A stretch of 64,000 nt of DNA, taken from Prostheceraeus crozeri. Lineage: Eukaryota > Platyhelminthes > Polycladida > Euryleptidae. The notes beneath the pieces were generated by a model. The model saw only the letters and a program-made list of their open reading frames with translations. It did no database searches and had not been told where the DNA came from. The stretch covers positions 52,132 through 116,131 of the forward strand of contig CAJQUW010008691.1 in assembly GCA_907163375.1 (NCBI GenBank), written 5' to 3'. Below are positions 11,148-20,818 of this stretch, piece by piece (the first letter of the stretch is position 1; each line of letters opens with the position of its first letter). A program made the translations under genes and the position numbers.

Positions 11148-12599
11148 ACTACTTGACAGCACCTTTCAGGTGTTTTGATTGTATTTCTCAGTGTGACCAC
11201 TTTCAACAGTTGAGGAGACTAATGGTAGCTGCATACATGGAGCATGCTGTAAATAGGGGCCTTCTCTTGTTTGATTATGTTTCCGCATACCCATGGCCAT
11301 GCTGGGGCAAATTTGATATTTGCAATTAGCATATTGAGTGAATCTTTGTCAGGCATTCATTAAATGCGAAATTTAACACATTACATGTACTGTCGCCTAA
11401 GTCAGTCCACCTGTAATAATTTTATAAATGCTGTTTTCTGCAAGCACAATGTAAATAGAATAGGCCTAATTAAATTTTGGGTTGCAAGTTGGAAAATGAG
11501 AACAAACGTGAATAAATACCTCCCATTTCATTTAATATCAAGATATTGCTTGAACATGATTTGAGAAGATATAAAAGTCCCTAGACCTTTTGGGGCACCA
11601 TTGCCATGATGGGTTAAAATCAATGGCGCTGTATCCTTTATCTCGTTTTTACTTAAATTAGATCTCCACAAATCATAATCGATAAAGCAAAAAATATCGG
11701 CTTTGGCTATCAGTTTATCGGCTATCGCGGCAAAGCAGCTGCAATGAACTGCAATGTGCAAGTAATTAAATTCAACGCAAGTACGTAACCTCATACAAGG
11801 ATTTTTATTATAGAAGCTACTATAGAGGTCTCAAACTTTCCTCTGGGAATTAAATTTGTATTTCTTGGAAAATTCCGTGTCTTCTGCAATAAAGTGAAAT
11901 AGGCCTTAAAAAGCTTTTATTATTGTGGTTAATTTAGATCACTTTATAGGAATATTTACATTGGATAGATATTCACTATCGAATACATAACTCAAGTTGT
12001 AAAGAGCATGATAGGCATCTGGGATTCGCTTAATTCTGTCTGATTTATTAAGATACATTATCTCTCTAATTCACTGTCAACATATGAAAATAACTGAGAC
12101 ATTAAGATAAATGTTCATATTGGTATTTTGGCACAAAGACAACGAAAAGCAGAACAAATCCTGAATGTAGCTGTAGAATTGGTGGAATATTTTCTCATAC
12201 ATGTACCTGAATTACTACGACAGCATTTATGAGGAGCGTGGATAAGGTATTCACAATACTGTGTGTATACTTATGCATCCCTGTAGGTGATTGACATGAA
12301 ATTCTGTGATCGATTTCATTTGAAATCTATTTAATGTGTCCGAAACCACAAGTTTATATAAAAATACAAAAATAATGAACAATATTGAACGCATTATTGA
12401 GCGTATTATTGGACACATTGGTGTTACTTATACTTTGTAGAGAAGATGATCATGTTATTGCCAGTACAGTGCAACTCTGATAACAGTGAACGTGATTAGG
12501 AGCTAAGTGCAATTGCAGCTATTTGTCAACGGGCTATTTGATTTGACTAATTATTCTAAATGATTCAATATTTGACTTATTCCTTCATTTTTGCTTCAG
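11148..12599. other. Rest of OATP intron 2, nothing recognised
   Basis: AT-rich DNA without family-like frames or clear inverted ends. The small open frames on both strands show no recognisable domain. Confidence 0.5.
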
Positions 12600-12764
12600 G
12601 TTTCATGGAAGTGACGAAAATGTATTGGGGAAATCCCGTCTTTGTATTTCTGATAATTGGAAAAGTATTTGAAATCATTGCACATATCGGCATCTTCGCG
12701 TTCTTTCCAAAATTTGTAGAATTTCATTTTCGAATGACAGCCAGTGAGGCGAATACCATGACGG
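12600..12764 (+). CDS. SLCO: OATP/SLCO transporter, exon 3
   Basis: The acceptor TGCTTCAG lies at 12592-12599. Two bases complete the glycine codon from 9098. The exon encodes MYWGNPVFVFLIIGKVFEII, corresponding to TM7 after the short L-x-NP-x-F motif, then FFPKFVEFHFRMTASEANTM, which matches the family pattern F-x-PKYLE-x-QF-x-x-SAS-x-AN before TM8. It ends ACGG followed by a GTAAAC donor. The next intron is only 67 bp, in contrast with the multi-kilobase introns around it, so exons 3 and 4 form a compact pair untouched by transposons. Confidence 0.92.
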
Positions 12765-12831
12765 GTAAACGTTTTAATAATCGACTAATAATAAAGACTT
12801 TTACATAGTCTTTTTCAATTTATCTTTTCAG

Positions 12832-13021
12832 CTATTGTTCTTGCGGGCTCTGCTATCGTGTCTACTGTGGGAAGTGGTCTTATCAGTCATGTTTTTCAAA
12901 TGAGTCCTAAGGGAAATAATCTATTCAATGCAGTGGTCAATGTCATTTCTACGGCACTTTTCCCGCTTCTTTTTCTATTTGTCTGTCCAACGATACCCAT
13001 ATTGGGAAGTGATAATCAAAA
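12832..13021 (+). CDS. SLCO: OATP/SLCO transporter, exon 4
   Basis: The acceptor TCTTTTCAG ends at 12831. The exon gives AIVLAGSAIVSTVGSGLISHVF (TM8 with the small-residue G-x-x-x-G face usual in OATPs), a short loop, then a second hydrophobic helix NVISTALFPLLFLFVCPTIP (TM9). The loop between TM9 and the cysteine-rich domain is shorter than in vertebrate OATPs. The exon ends with two bases (AA) before a GTGAGT donor; joined to the C at 27518 they make an asparagine codon, so the junction reads DNQ-N-PSFQC and no exon is missing between them. A hAT MITE inserted about 100 bp past this donor. Confidence 0.9.
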
Positions 13022-13122
13022 GTGAGTGTGCATTACATGTACATGTCTGAGAATCTTTTTAGTTTATCAACTTTTTCCCAACGGAGGGCATACTGTATGT
13101 CCACTGCTCTGGCAATCATGAT

Positions 13123-13847
13123 CAGTGTTGGAAAAGTCGGAATTGGAATTGGAATTGACCTTGATAAACCTCAATTCCACTTTTCCGACAGACCTGTGAT
13201 AAATCTATTTGCACAAAGTTGAAATCACAGTGCTCGGTCGTTGTGTTAACTGCACGCAGAGATAAGAGAGAGATAGATCGACAGAGGGAGCCTTTATATT
13301 CTGTTATTGAATAATGGGTGTTAATTGTGACTTCGATGGGCGTACAGCCCCGGGCAATGTTAATTCAGAGATTAAGCAAACAATGAAAAGACAATCATCT
13401 TTGTTCAATCTGTTATTTAGTTATCTATCAAGTAAGATAATTAATCAAAATAAAACAATTGTTGAATTTAGTTCATGGTAGGATAAGCACAAAAAATGGA
13501 GATTAACTTAATTGTTGTACACACGAAAAACAATTGATTTGGAAAGAGGAAAATTTTACGCTGCATTAAAGGGCAGCAACCCTGTCAGTTGAAATCACAA
13601 CATAGAAAGTGTCAACAAATTATTCTAATAATTAGTGATTCAACAGCACACAGGAACAACGAGGATAGGATAAGGGCACATGGGTTAGATTGAAACGAAC
13701 AAACGTTAGATACATTAACATAATACACTATATGCGACATGCAAATATCGGGATTGAATCTTATTATGGAATTGGAATTGGAATTGAATTGAGCTGTTTC
13801 GACTGGAATTGGAATTAAAAAATTTCATTGGAATTATTCCAGCTCTG
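13123..13847. mobile_element. hAT MITE, 725 bp
   Basis: An exact 8-bp duplication ATCATGAT lies at 13115-13122 and 13848-13855. The ends are CAGTGTTGGAAAAGTCGGAA and the inverse of CAGAGCTGGAATAATTCC. The CAG-x-G-x-TGG start is a common hAT terminus. Subterminal GGAATTGGAATTGG repeats are present at both ends. There is no transposase. It lies about 100 bp after the OATP exon 4 donor. Confidence 0.82.
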
Positions 13848-13859
13848 ATCATGATACCT

Positions 13860-15050
13860 GGATGCAATGTAGAAGAGCATCGATATCGCCCTCTACAACT
13901 TCTAAAGCACAGAAATGTCCTGTACAAAATATTAATTGGTGTGTGAACTTTCTAATGGCGGTGTGTATTTGCAAAAAATTCGCTAGGCTTCGTTATATAA
14001 ATAGCAATTAAGTACATATAGATATATATTTATATTATATATACATAATAGCAAATCTAAGTCATAGTTTGACAGATTGTGGAATGTTTTGAAATTTGGC
14101 TATGCATGTATATCGTCTCAATAATGAATGCCTTGCGAAGCCAGATTGGTTGAATTCACGGGAAAGTTACTGAGAAGCTTAACAAGAGATGGGTAAGATT
14201 GACCTTGGAAGATTTTCCTTGTAAAGTGGTCTACGTCGTTGTGGCGACAATACGCACGTATCGCATATGTGTATTTTAGGAACGCCGGTAATACCTACCA
14301 GCATAATATGTGCATTTTTAGAAATTTTCTTCGGTAAAAGTTATATTAGTGCTTATCCGGATCCCGCGTCAAAATTTCAGCGACTAATACAATCTAAATC
14401 CTAAGGAAAAGTAACTTAAAAATTTTGCCCTAGACTATTAGCAAGAAATATCTCACATGCGCATTCACAATATGGATTGTACTCAACTGCAGCCCCCTCG
14501 TGAATTAAATTTATGTTGAAAATATCCTGTCGATAGTAGAAGGATGTTGAAAGGCACATGTTGAAACGGTTCTCTTTTTCGACAAATATCGCAATCTACA
14601 AACAATTTTCTGCTTCTCGTGTAAAGTTTGTAATTTGACACATAGCCGGTATCAACCAATAACTTTGAAATCACATGTGAGATACTGTCGCAACAACGAC
14701 GTAATTCCAGTGTATCTGCACACGCAACTTCAAATGTGATTATGAAGAGGGAGGACTACTTACAGATATCGGAACCAGTATGCAAATGACTGGAATAGGA
14801 CTGAAAAATGACGGTTGAAATGCGACATTAATAATAAATACTACAAAAAGTAGCATTTATATAAAGGTTGAATTCCGATAGCTCTCTTCGATGCCTAAAA
14901 TGTAATGCATTGTCATGCGAGATTCATAGATTCGTATTTATGCACAATGCTGTGTGCTCATATTGAAAGAGACACTTCGTTGAATGTCATTTCATAAAAT
15001 ATGTAGAAAAAGTACTTTACAAAATAAGTCAATTCAGTTAATTATCAAGG
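13860..15050. other. Intron 4 sequence, nothing recognised except an AT microsatellite
   Basis: A TATA-rich run at about 14017-14048 is the only distinct feature. No coding or repeat family could be supported in the remainder. Confidence 0.45.
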
Positions 15051-15056
15051 ACATTG

Positions 15057-15304
15057 GCTATATGCAGGTTAAAATATATGCTCTCCCTTTTGTAAAGCGA
15101 AGGTTAAAAACAATATATGCATACAAATTTATGTCTCGAACGTTTCGGGTCCCGATTCCTTATCAACGAACCTTTATCTCGTTGATAAAGGGTCAGCACC
15201 CGAAAAGTCCGAGACATAAATTTGTATGCTTATATTGTTTTTAACCTTCGCTTTACTAAAGGGAGAGTATATATTTTAATTTGTATGTAGCCTGCATATA
15301 GCCA
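15057..15304. repeat. Foldback (long inverted repeat) element
   Basis: The left arm runs from about 15057 (GGCTATATGCAGG) through AAAGCGAAGGTTAAAAAC to ATAAATTTATGTCTCG-like sequence; the right arm is its inverse ending CCTGCATATAGCC at about 15303. Arms are about 95 bp around a small centre that itself contains a GATAAAG / CTTTATC pair. A 14-bp direct repeat TTAATTATCAAGGA lies outside (15038-15051 and 15328-15341) and may be a target duplication. Confidence 0.7.
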
Positions 15305-15383
15305 TAAAAACCTCTCGTCGGAAGCAATTAATTATCAAGGAAATTTCATGAACCACATAATCACATACTGTACAGTACACTGA

Positions 15384-15407
15384 AGTCATGGACAGCTGTC
15401 CATGACT
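15384..15407. repeat. Perfect 24-bp palindrome
   Basis: The two halves AGTCATGGACAG and CTGTCCATGACT are exact inverses with no spacer. A shorter palindrome ACTGTACAGT lies just before it. Function unknown. Confidence 0.75.
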
Positions 15408-15409
15408 GA

Positions 15410-16740
15410 AGTCTTCACGGAAAAGTTGCGATCTCATTCTGCTTCTTGGATGAAATTTCAAGTTTTTAATTCAGTTTTCATGCGTATGATTATATGATTC
15501 ACTACATACATTTATGTTTCATTTCTTGAATCTTAATAAGAATGTGTACCCATTTACATATTTTAAAGTTAATTATGATCATTGTCTTTCACTATGATAT
15601 TTTGCATTTTCAGTGGCCGGAGGTTTGTGATATGATCGCGCCTAAGAAAATACTCTCATCGACTTATCAATAAGGCTGAGAGTTAAAGAAACAGCATCCC
15701 TCTTCTAATTAATAATTTAATAAACATCACCTTTCCTGGTTGTTATGACGTTGACGTGGAGGACTTGTTTCTTCTATGTTGCTATCATGATCAGTTCATT
15801 CCGTTGTGATTTCTTCAAAACTGGAAGAATATGCCTGTCTTATACTGGGTCTCAACTCGCGTTCATATAATTGCCGCTTTGGGATCAACATTGCTGCTCA
15901 ATAATGTCCCAAAAGATGCCGGTCAAAATGCTGCAAATGGACACGACATGATTTATATTGTGTCTTTTTGGCAGTATTTTAAAATTTCAAATGAAAAATG
16001 GTCAGGATGTTTTTTGCTGACGATAAAATGTGTAGCCAACTACTTCGGTAAAATTTCAAAATTTTCGAAAATCTGTCAGTGAAATGGTGAATTTAAACTT
16101 TGAATTGCTATTTACAGTACGAAGATGACCGAGTTAGATCAAATGAGTACCTCCATCGGAAAGTTCCCATACTAAATGTGTTGCACCGTGAATTTCATTT
16201 GATTCGGAGCAGCACACTGGAAGAAAAGGAAGGGAGGGGTGAATATACACCCCTGGGATGTCGATTCACTTCAGACCGCGGTTTGGATAGGGTTAAACAA
16301 GACCTGCTTCATTTAAACCGTGATTGTGATCCCAGTCACGGTGACTTGAGTTTGAAATAAAGTGACTCAAGAATTCAGGAAAAATCTGAAATGCTTCGAG
16401 TTCACCCAAGATCCCAGTGATGCGAAAACGCACCCATTTGGCATCTTCTGAATTCATTTTGATGATATTTCGTTAAAAGTTACATAGATGACTCTTTGTT
16501 TACAATACAAAAATAGAGTGTTATATTTCATTAATGACAATCATGCGTGTACCTCTAAAAAATTACATGAATAAGTTTGATTCGATTGAAGTTCATTTGA
16601 GTTCACAAACGCATGTAATGTACATCACTAAAAATTTGTACATGTAGAACACATAAGAGAAAGAGAGTATTAACGAGATGGTATCATTTTCGATTAAAAT
16701 AATGATAAAAAAGAAAAATGAAGTCGCTCTTCTATACGTC
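15410..16740. other. Intron 4 sequence, nothing recognised
   Basis: Contains short open frames (for example around 16100-16360) with no recognisable domain. The stretch just before 16740 may be the 3' untranslated part of the LINE fragment on the - strand. Confidence 0.4.
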
Positions 16741-16742
16741 CG

Positions 16743-17182
16743 TTAAAGTGGTAACTCGAACTGTCTTGAGTGTATAGTTGTCTCGGCATGAGAGAGTGTA
16801 TGTAGATTGCTATGGTAATTCATAATGTCGTAGAACACTTTCAGAGCACGTCTCCTTTGTTGGTCGTCGATGCAGTTATCTTGGCTCTCGTTTCCACAGA
16901 TTATGCTGTTCAGTTTAAGTAATCTGTTGCAGTTTTTCTTGTTTAAGCCGATGAATGCAGGAGCATTGTATTCCCACACTGATCTGATAAACGCATTGTA
17001 AACCAAAATTAAATCGGACTTACAGATGCTAGATTCCTTCGGACGTCTCAGGATAAAAATTCTTCTGCTGGCGCTTTTGGGTGCGAGGTGGGATGATCTG
17101 GGAATCCCAGGTGAGTGTGTCATTGAATATGACGCCCAGAAACTTTAGTTCACGAACTAAATGGATTGATTCGGCAAGGAGG
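16743..17182 (-). pseudogene. LINE reverse transcriptase, C-terminal part
   Basis: On the - strand the reading HLVRELKFLGVIFNDTLTWD matches the KFLG-x-x-x-D-x-x-L-x-W block just after the reverse-transcriptase palm of CR1/Jockey-type LINEs. LILVYNAFIRSVWEYNAPAF and NRLLKLNSIICG match the following L-x-x-Y-x-S-x-IRS-x-x-EY-x-x-P-x-W and Q-x-R-x-x-R-I-I blocks. At least one frameshift separates the two parts near 17050-17120. The upstream (5') continuation lies beyond the hAT inserted at 17191. Confidence 0.75.
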
Positions 17183-17721
17183 GTTATGTACAGGGTTGGC
17201 CGGTAAAAAACCACCCTGGTTTTTACCACCTGGTAAAAACCGGTAAAAACCTGGTAAAAACCACCAGCTTTTGACACCATTTTTCGGCTAAAACTGGCAA
17301 AAGCTATTTTTCCAGCATTACTTTACCACATTAGTTTTTTGGGTACTAAGGGATCATCGTCACTCCTTACTTTATTGATGAACGTTAGTCGCAATAAGTT
17401 CATTTACTTTTTCATCTTTCGAGAAACATTTAGGCCTGTATTTTCACAATTCAAGCCTATCAATATCATATTTCAATCAAGAATATGTTCCATGTATAGG
17501 TGCAAGAATATGTGTTATTATTAACCCATTAACGACAATGGCATAAATAAAGTACACCGAAAGAGTAACATATTTTTGATCGAAACCTATGCAGTTCGGC
17601 GACAATGACGTTCAAAACGATAAATTCATTTACAATACCACTGAACCACGTGTATTTCCTCAACATTTTATTTTAGTGTTTCTTTTCCCGCGACTTTTGA
17701 AACAATTTTCTACCAAAAAAC

Positions 17722-18889
17722 ATGGCGAATGAGTAAGTGTGAAATTATCTACTTTGAATATATTGCATCATCATAACTGTCGGCAAAGTAATGAATAATG
17801 ATACTATTTGAATGAATGTAATGGATATTTGTTTCGTAATTAGTGTGTAGTATGAATAATTGATTATAGAAAAGTGTACTTTATTTAGTACGCTGTCATT
17901 AGGGTTGGCACATGGGACAAATCAAAGTCAGCAGATGAGAATTGCAGAATGCCCTTTTCTAATGACATCAGTTTTAGTTATGTGTAAAAGTACTTCAGTA
18001 AAGAGCAGTATCTTAATAATACAAGTTTATGATATTACTATACAGGTTTATTGTCTATAATTGAACCTTCATTAGCAATTTTTCCATAAAATCATGGATG
18101 CGCTACGATGGTAATCAATCACCGATCATTGACTTTAGCATTACAAGAAGGATGATGTATTTGTACGTTGAAAAATATACAAACAATGATATTGCAACAA
18201 AACAAAGTGAAAATAGTTAGTGGTGCTGGGGATCGAACGCGCGTCGCATAGCCGTGATGGTCGTAGTTTTACCCACTAGACTGTGACATGTTTCTTACGA
18301 CATGTGAATCTGCCGCTTAGTGTTCTAAGTGCCTGAATTCCCCAGCTGCTTATTTACTCTTATCCTTCAGGGCCGACAAGTACGTGAGATTCTGCGAGAC
18401 GGCGACCTTGGCAGAGGCGTTAGACACCGCTGAAAGTGGGATAAGACGGAGCTCACGAATTCGCGCGATTTATGCAACGCCGCCTAATCTCAATTATGAT
18501 TTAGATGAAGATAGTGCTCCAGAAGACGAGTCCGATGAAATAAGTTTGAATAACCTGGGATCGGGTTTGCTGTCTGCTCCGGCTGCAATTGAAATTATTG
18601 AAGATGAGGATAGTGATGATGAACCTGCAGCTAAACGTCCTAAAATTGAAAATTGGGAGGAATCATCGGTTTCAAGCAGTCATTCCGTAGTCGCGAACGG
18701 AAGTCGACAATTTTGAGATCACCGATCTTGCAAAATCCATATAGGTATGATCGCAAAGATCATTGGCCGGTGACAATCGAGACACAGAAAAGATGTCAAG
18801 GGTGTTCTAATGGCAGATCAAAGCTCATCTGCGAAAAGTGCAACGTTGGGCTTCACACTTGGTGTTTAAAAAAATACCACTTACTGTAA
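17722..18889 (+). pseudogene. piggyBac transposase remnant, catalytic core deleted
   Basis: Exon 1 is MANE (ATG at 17722, donor GTAAGT at 17733). The acceptor CCTTCAG ends at 18370 and gives, in phase, ADKYVRFCETATLAEAL, then RRSSRIRAIYA and a strongly acidic stretch (DLDEDSAPEDESDE) with a basic AAKRPK motif, as in piggyBac N-termini. From about 18740, in another frame, the reading KRCQGCSNGRSKLICEKCNV, ending KKYHLL, is the C-terminal cysteine-rich ribbon (C-x-x-C ... C-x-x-C ... C-x(3)-YH) that binds element ends. The DDD catalytic region between them is gone. Confidence 0.82.
18220..18290 (-). other. tRNA-like sequence in piggyBac intron 1
   Basis: On the - strand, TCTAGTGGGTAAAACTAC resembles a tRNA A box and GTTCGATCCCC a B box, about 40 bp apart. 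The T-stem does not pair well on its 5' side, so it is probably a relic or a SINE-like head rather than a working tRNA gene. Confidence 0.35.
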
Positions 18890-20392
18890 CAGTGACAACT
18901 CTACCGACAATGGCATACATATATGCCACCTCTGTAGAAAAAAGATGGCGGAACGAAATTTCACGGAAACGATGAATTTGTAATGAGAATAGATATTTGT
19001 GAAAAATTTCACTAGTTTTTTTAAATTTTGATTGCTAAAAAAAATCCGGGCGTTAATGGGTTAAAAATGTTGTTATGAAGCTGTTGTGCATTCTTCTAAG
19101 CGTGCATGCATTTTGTTGCTTTACGAATTCCATTCATTGTAAGATGCAACAGACGTCCATGCGGGAAGGAAATCACTTGGCTCTATGTAAAAGATCGAAA
19201 ACAGGCATTTCATAGAAGCTAGAAGGGCAAGAAAATGTAGAAATCTGGCCTCGAATTTGATTACACGAATATTACTATGAAATTTATCTTGCACTCCCAG
19301 AAGGACCAGATTAACAGCATTGCCCTTCAACATTCCTGTTATGGTAATTTACCCTCACATATTTAAAGGATAAAGGGATGGTAAATGAATTTAATACCGA
19401 AAGTAAAGTTTTGATTTGAGCTCAAAATATGGAAACTTCAAGAACTTTAAACAAAGTTGAATATCACAATAATGTCACAATTGCTTGTCGCTCTCAGATT
19501 CTATTAACAAGATCAATTTTGCAGCATACTGGAAATGTTCTTTTGTTGAGATTATAACTGAAGCTGTTCAGACATACACTATACCTCACTTTATCAAGAT
19601 TGCTGGTGCGAACTATGTTATTTAGTTATTATTTGTTCTTCTAAATCATGATTTTCTGCTTCAGTCACAAGCATTAGTACATTCAGTATATTTCTAAAAA
19701 AGTAGAAATGTATTCTAAGTGACTGTTGCACATTGCTTGATTTGGGAGCTGAGATTTTCCGGTGCAGACGCTTTTTGATAGAGTGTTCTCTCTGCGTTCA
19801 TGAGAACTGAGTTCAAATCTAGATCTGATGAAACCTAAGCTGCTATTAGAATGCACTCTGCATTCTTCCTGAACAATCAACACAGAATAATGACAGGGAT
19901 TATTGAGGAAAGTGCTTTGTTTAATCTAGTTCTCTGTATAAACCAGTTTTATTCATGTATTTATTTTAATCTTTTTCATTAATTTGATGATAATTCTGGG
20001 AGTATCTGACAACTTCTGTAACATGAACCAAAGAGCAAAAATGGTGCTGAAGTCTACATTTGTTCTTAAATAGCAAGAAAAGGGCAGAGCAATCGTAAAC
20101 AAAAGACAACATCGCATGTCGTTCGTAATAAAAACATATCATGTGGTTCTATCACAGAATGAATGTCATGTTTTGGAACATAGGAGTTGCAAACTGCTAA
20201 CCCGCATGCATCATAATGCTCTAACCCTAGCTTGCTGTTGATCATTTCGTGAAGAAATAGCCTGATTTTTCGGAATTTTAGTTTTAGCCGGTTTTTACCA
20301 GTTTTTGCCAATTTTTGCCAATTTTTGCCGGTTTTTACCACTTAGTAGCAAAAACCAGTTTTAGCCGGCAAAATGCCAACCCTGGTTATGTA

Positions 20393-20608
20393 GCTCGTTA
20401 GATTTCCTTTATTTACCTGCATGCATTGAAATGTTGGTTCTAAAATCAGTAGTTTTTGACACTGGAATTGAAACAAGGAGGTCATCAGCGTATTTGAGTA
20501 TCAGGATATCGTCAGACATTGACTTTATGGACCCCATATGCGCGCAGAAAATCAAAAGGGCAAGCACGGAATCCTGTGTAACTCCAGAAGTCATTTTAAT
20601 ATGTAGAA
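20393..20608 (-). pseudogene. LINE reverse transcriptase, palm fragment
   Basis: On the - strand TSGVTQDSVLALLIF corresponds to the G-V-PQGS-x-L-x-PLLF block and LILKYADDLLVSI to the catalytic YADD box of non-LTR reverse transcriptases. It is the same LINE copy as at 16743-17182, split by the hAT at 17191-20384: the hAT's 8-bp duplication sits exactly at both edges. The fragment stops at the TTAA where the second piggyBac begins. Confidence 0.8.
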
Positions 20609-20818
20609 TTAACCCATTTGTGCCCGTTGATCGTTATAACGATCATCAACATTAAGATTTTGAAGTTAGGTTTTTAATGTCAACAAGGTTTCAAACTCAC
20701 ATTAATCAATTATTTTCTGGTTTTCTATGACAGAAAGAGTGTTTTAGTACATCAGTTCGTTTTTTATATTCATTTGCAAATTTTTGGCGCGGATCTGAAT
20801 TTTGCTGTTATTTCCATC

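Larger units (their letters stand above)
17525..19060 (+). mobile_element. piggyBac element, internally deleted
   Basis: TTAA flanks both sides (17521-17524 and 19061-19064), with ends CCCATTAACGACAATGGC and the inverse of CCCATTAACGCCCGGA. TTAA targets plus CCC ends define piggyBac. The 1536-bp copy keeps the first exon, first intron, acidic N-terminal region and C-terminal zinc ribbon of the transposase but lacks the catalytic core, a typical internal deletion. It is nested inside the hAT at 17191-20384. Confidence 0.88.
17191..20384. mobile_element. hAT transposon, 3.2 kb, inserted in the LINE
   Basis: An exact 8-bp duplication GTTATGTA lies at 17183-17190 and 20385-20392. The ends CAGGGTTGGCCGGTAAAAAA and the inverse of CAGGGTTGGCATTTTGCC form terminal inverted repeats, and both ends carry arrays of GGTAAAAACC or GGCAAAAA variants (17209-17270 and 20280-20360). 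No transposase is recognisable; removing the nested piggyBac leaves about 1.65 kb, so it is a non-autonomous copy. Confidence 0.85.

Noticed and set aside
16100-16360. Open frame as a gene or OATP exon
   Set aside because: No domain, no splice context, no resemblance to OATP; probably chance.
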